From positions 1 to 14,814 of the forward strand of contig CAZBLP010000049.1 in assembly GCA_964492825.1 (NCBI GenBank): DNA of 14,814 bases. Direction: 5' to 3'. A program made the position numbers and the translations under genes. The notes beneath the pieces are model-generated. The model had not been told where the DNA came from. It did not search any database and saw nothing but the letters and a program-made list of their open reading frames with translations. Shown in pieces: positions 14,605 through 14,814 of this stretch (position 1 is the first letter of the stretch; every line of letters starts with the position of its first letter). This DNA is from CAZBLP01 sp964492825 (lineage in GTDB: Bacteria; DYJV01).

Positions 14605-14814
14605 TAATTTTTCCAATCTTCATAAACAGTGTCAACTATTATTTTATCATGTTCAAAAGCTACCACTATATCATCCCAACAAGGTTTGGTAATCAGTTTC
14701 TGCATGAGAATGCCATCTGTGTCAAACCATCTTGTTAGCAGACCTCCCAAAAAGTATCTGTTTTGTCGTAATATTTCAACAGCTTCTCCAATATAAGGAA
14801 TCCCAAGGTTAAGC
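14604..14814 (-). CDS. Unrecognised protein, C-terminal 70 residues only
   Basis: The minus strand is open from the window edge to TAA at 14604-14606. The visible end begins LNLGIPYIGEAVEILRQ, continues with NRYFLGGLLTRWFDTDGILM, and finishes DIVVAFEHDKIIVDTVYEDW then KN. It looks like a genuine soluble protein, with an alternating helix and strand pattern and balanced codons. I do not recognise the family. It lies 88 bases upstream of the LuxE-like start in the same orientation, so it may be part of the same cluster or the previous transcription unit. The 5' part lies outside the window. Confidence 0.7.
   Translation of the reverse strand, partial: LNLGIPYIGEAVEILRQNRYFLGGLLTRWFDTDGILMQKLITKPCWDDIVVAFEHDKIIVDTVYEDWKN

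Noticed and set aside
1..14814. CRISPR arrays, tRNA or rRNA genes, insertion-sequence transposases
   Set aside because: No regularly spaced repeats, no tRNA cloverleaf or rRNA signature and no transposase-like ORF were seen on reading both strands by eye.

Overview
The window is AT-rich bacterial DNA with short intergenic gaps and strong GGAGG-type ribosome binding sites. The core order rpmE, thyX, DUF1385 (YqhQ-like), prfA, prmC, then proC, occurs in related forms in several anaerobic Gram-negative and Firmicute lineages. The low GC, ThyX instead of ThyA, and a LuxC/LuxE-type cluster would fit an anaerobe such as a Deferribacterota or Mucispirillum-like organism. That taxonomic guess is an inference and cannot be settled from this window.

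Region 1 (1-541) is a scrambled edge. It holds the last codons of what looks like a type I restriction HsdR subunit, then a short ORF with a strong ribosome binding site inside a 10-bp perfect inverted repeat. These are followed by two apparently decayed minus-strand gene remnants. It looks like the worn boundary of a defence or accessory island beside housekeeping genes.

Region 2 (542-6870, plus strand) is ordinary core sequence. A MerR-family regulator lies directly upstream of an M24 (Xaa-Pro peptidase-like) enzyme. Next comes a tightly packed run, rpmE - thyX - DUF1385 membrane protein - prfA - prmC, with overlaps between rpmE/thyX, DUF1385/prfA and prfA/prmC. proC follows closely. The proC stop lies inside the 3' end of the convergent MFS gene, so there is no room for a terminator between the two units.

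Region 3 (6837-14814, minus strand) is the interesting part: a compact operon with gaps or overlaps of 15 nt or less. In transcription order it encodes a LuxE-like acyl-protein synthetase, a fusion of a LuxC-type acyl reductase with a PaaK/LuxE-type adenylating domain, a free-standing paralogue of that domain that has lost the cysteine cluster, a three-domain protein (HATPase-like + GNAT + GNAT-like), and an MFS exporter. No luciferase genes (luxAB) are visible. The simplest reading is a pathway that activates one or more carboxylic acids, loads them as thioesters, reduces one to an aldehyde, and makes or exports a product. Product and substrate are unknown. The window ends inside an unrecognised minus-strand gene just upstream of this operon.
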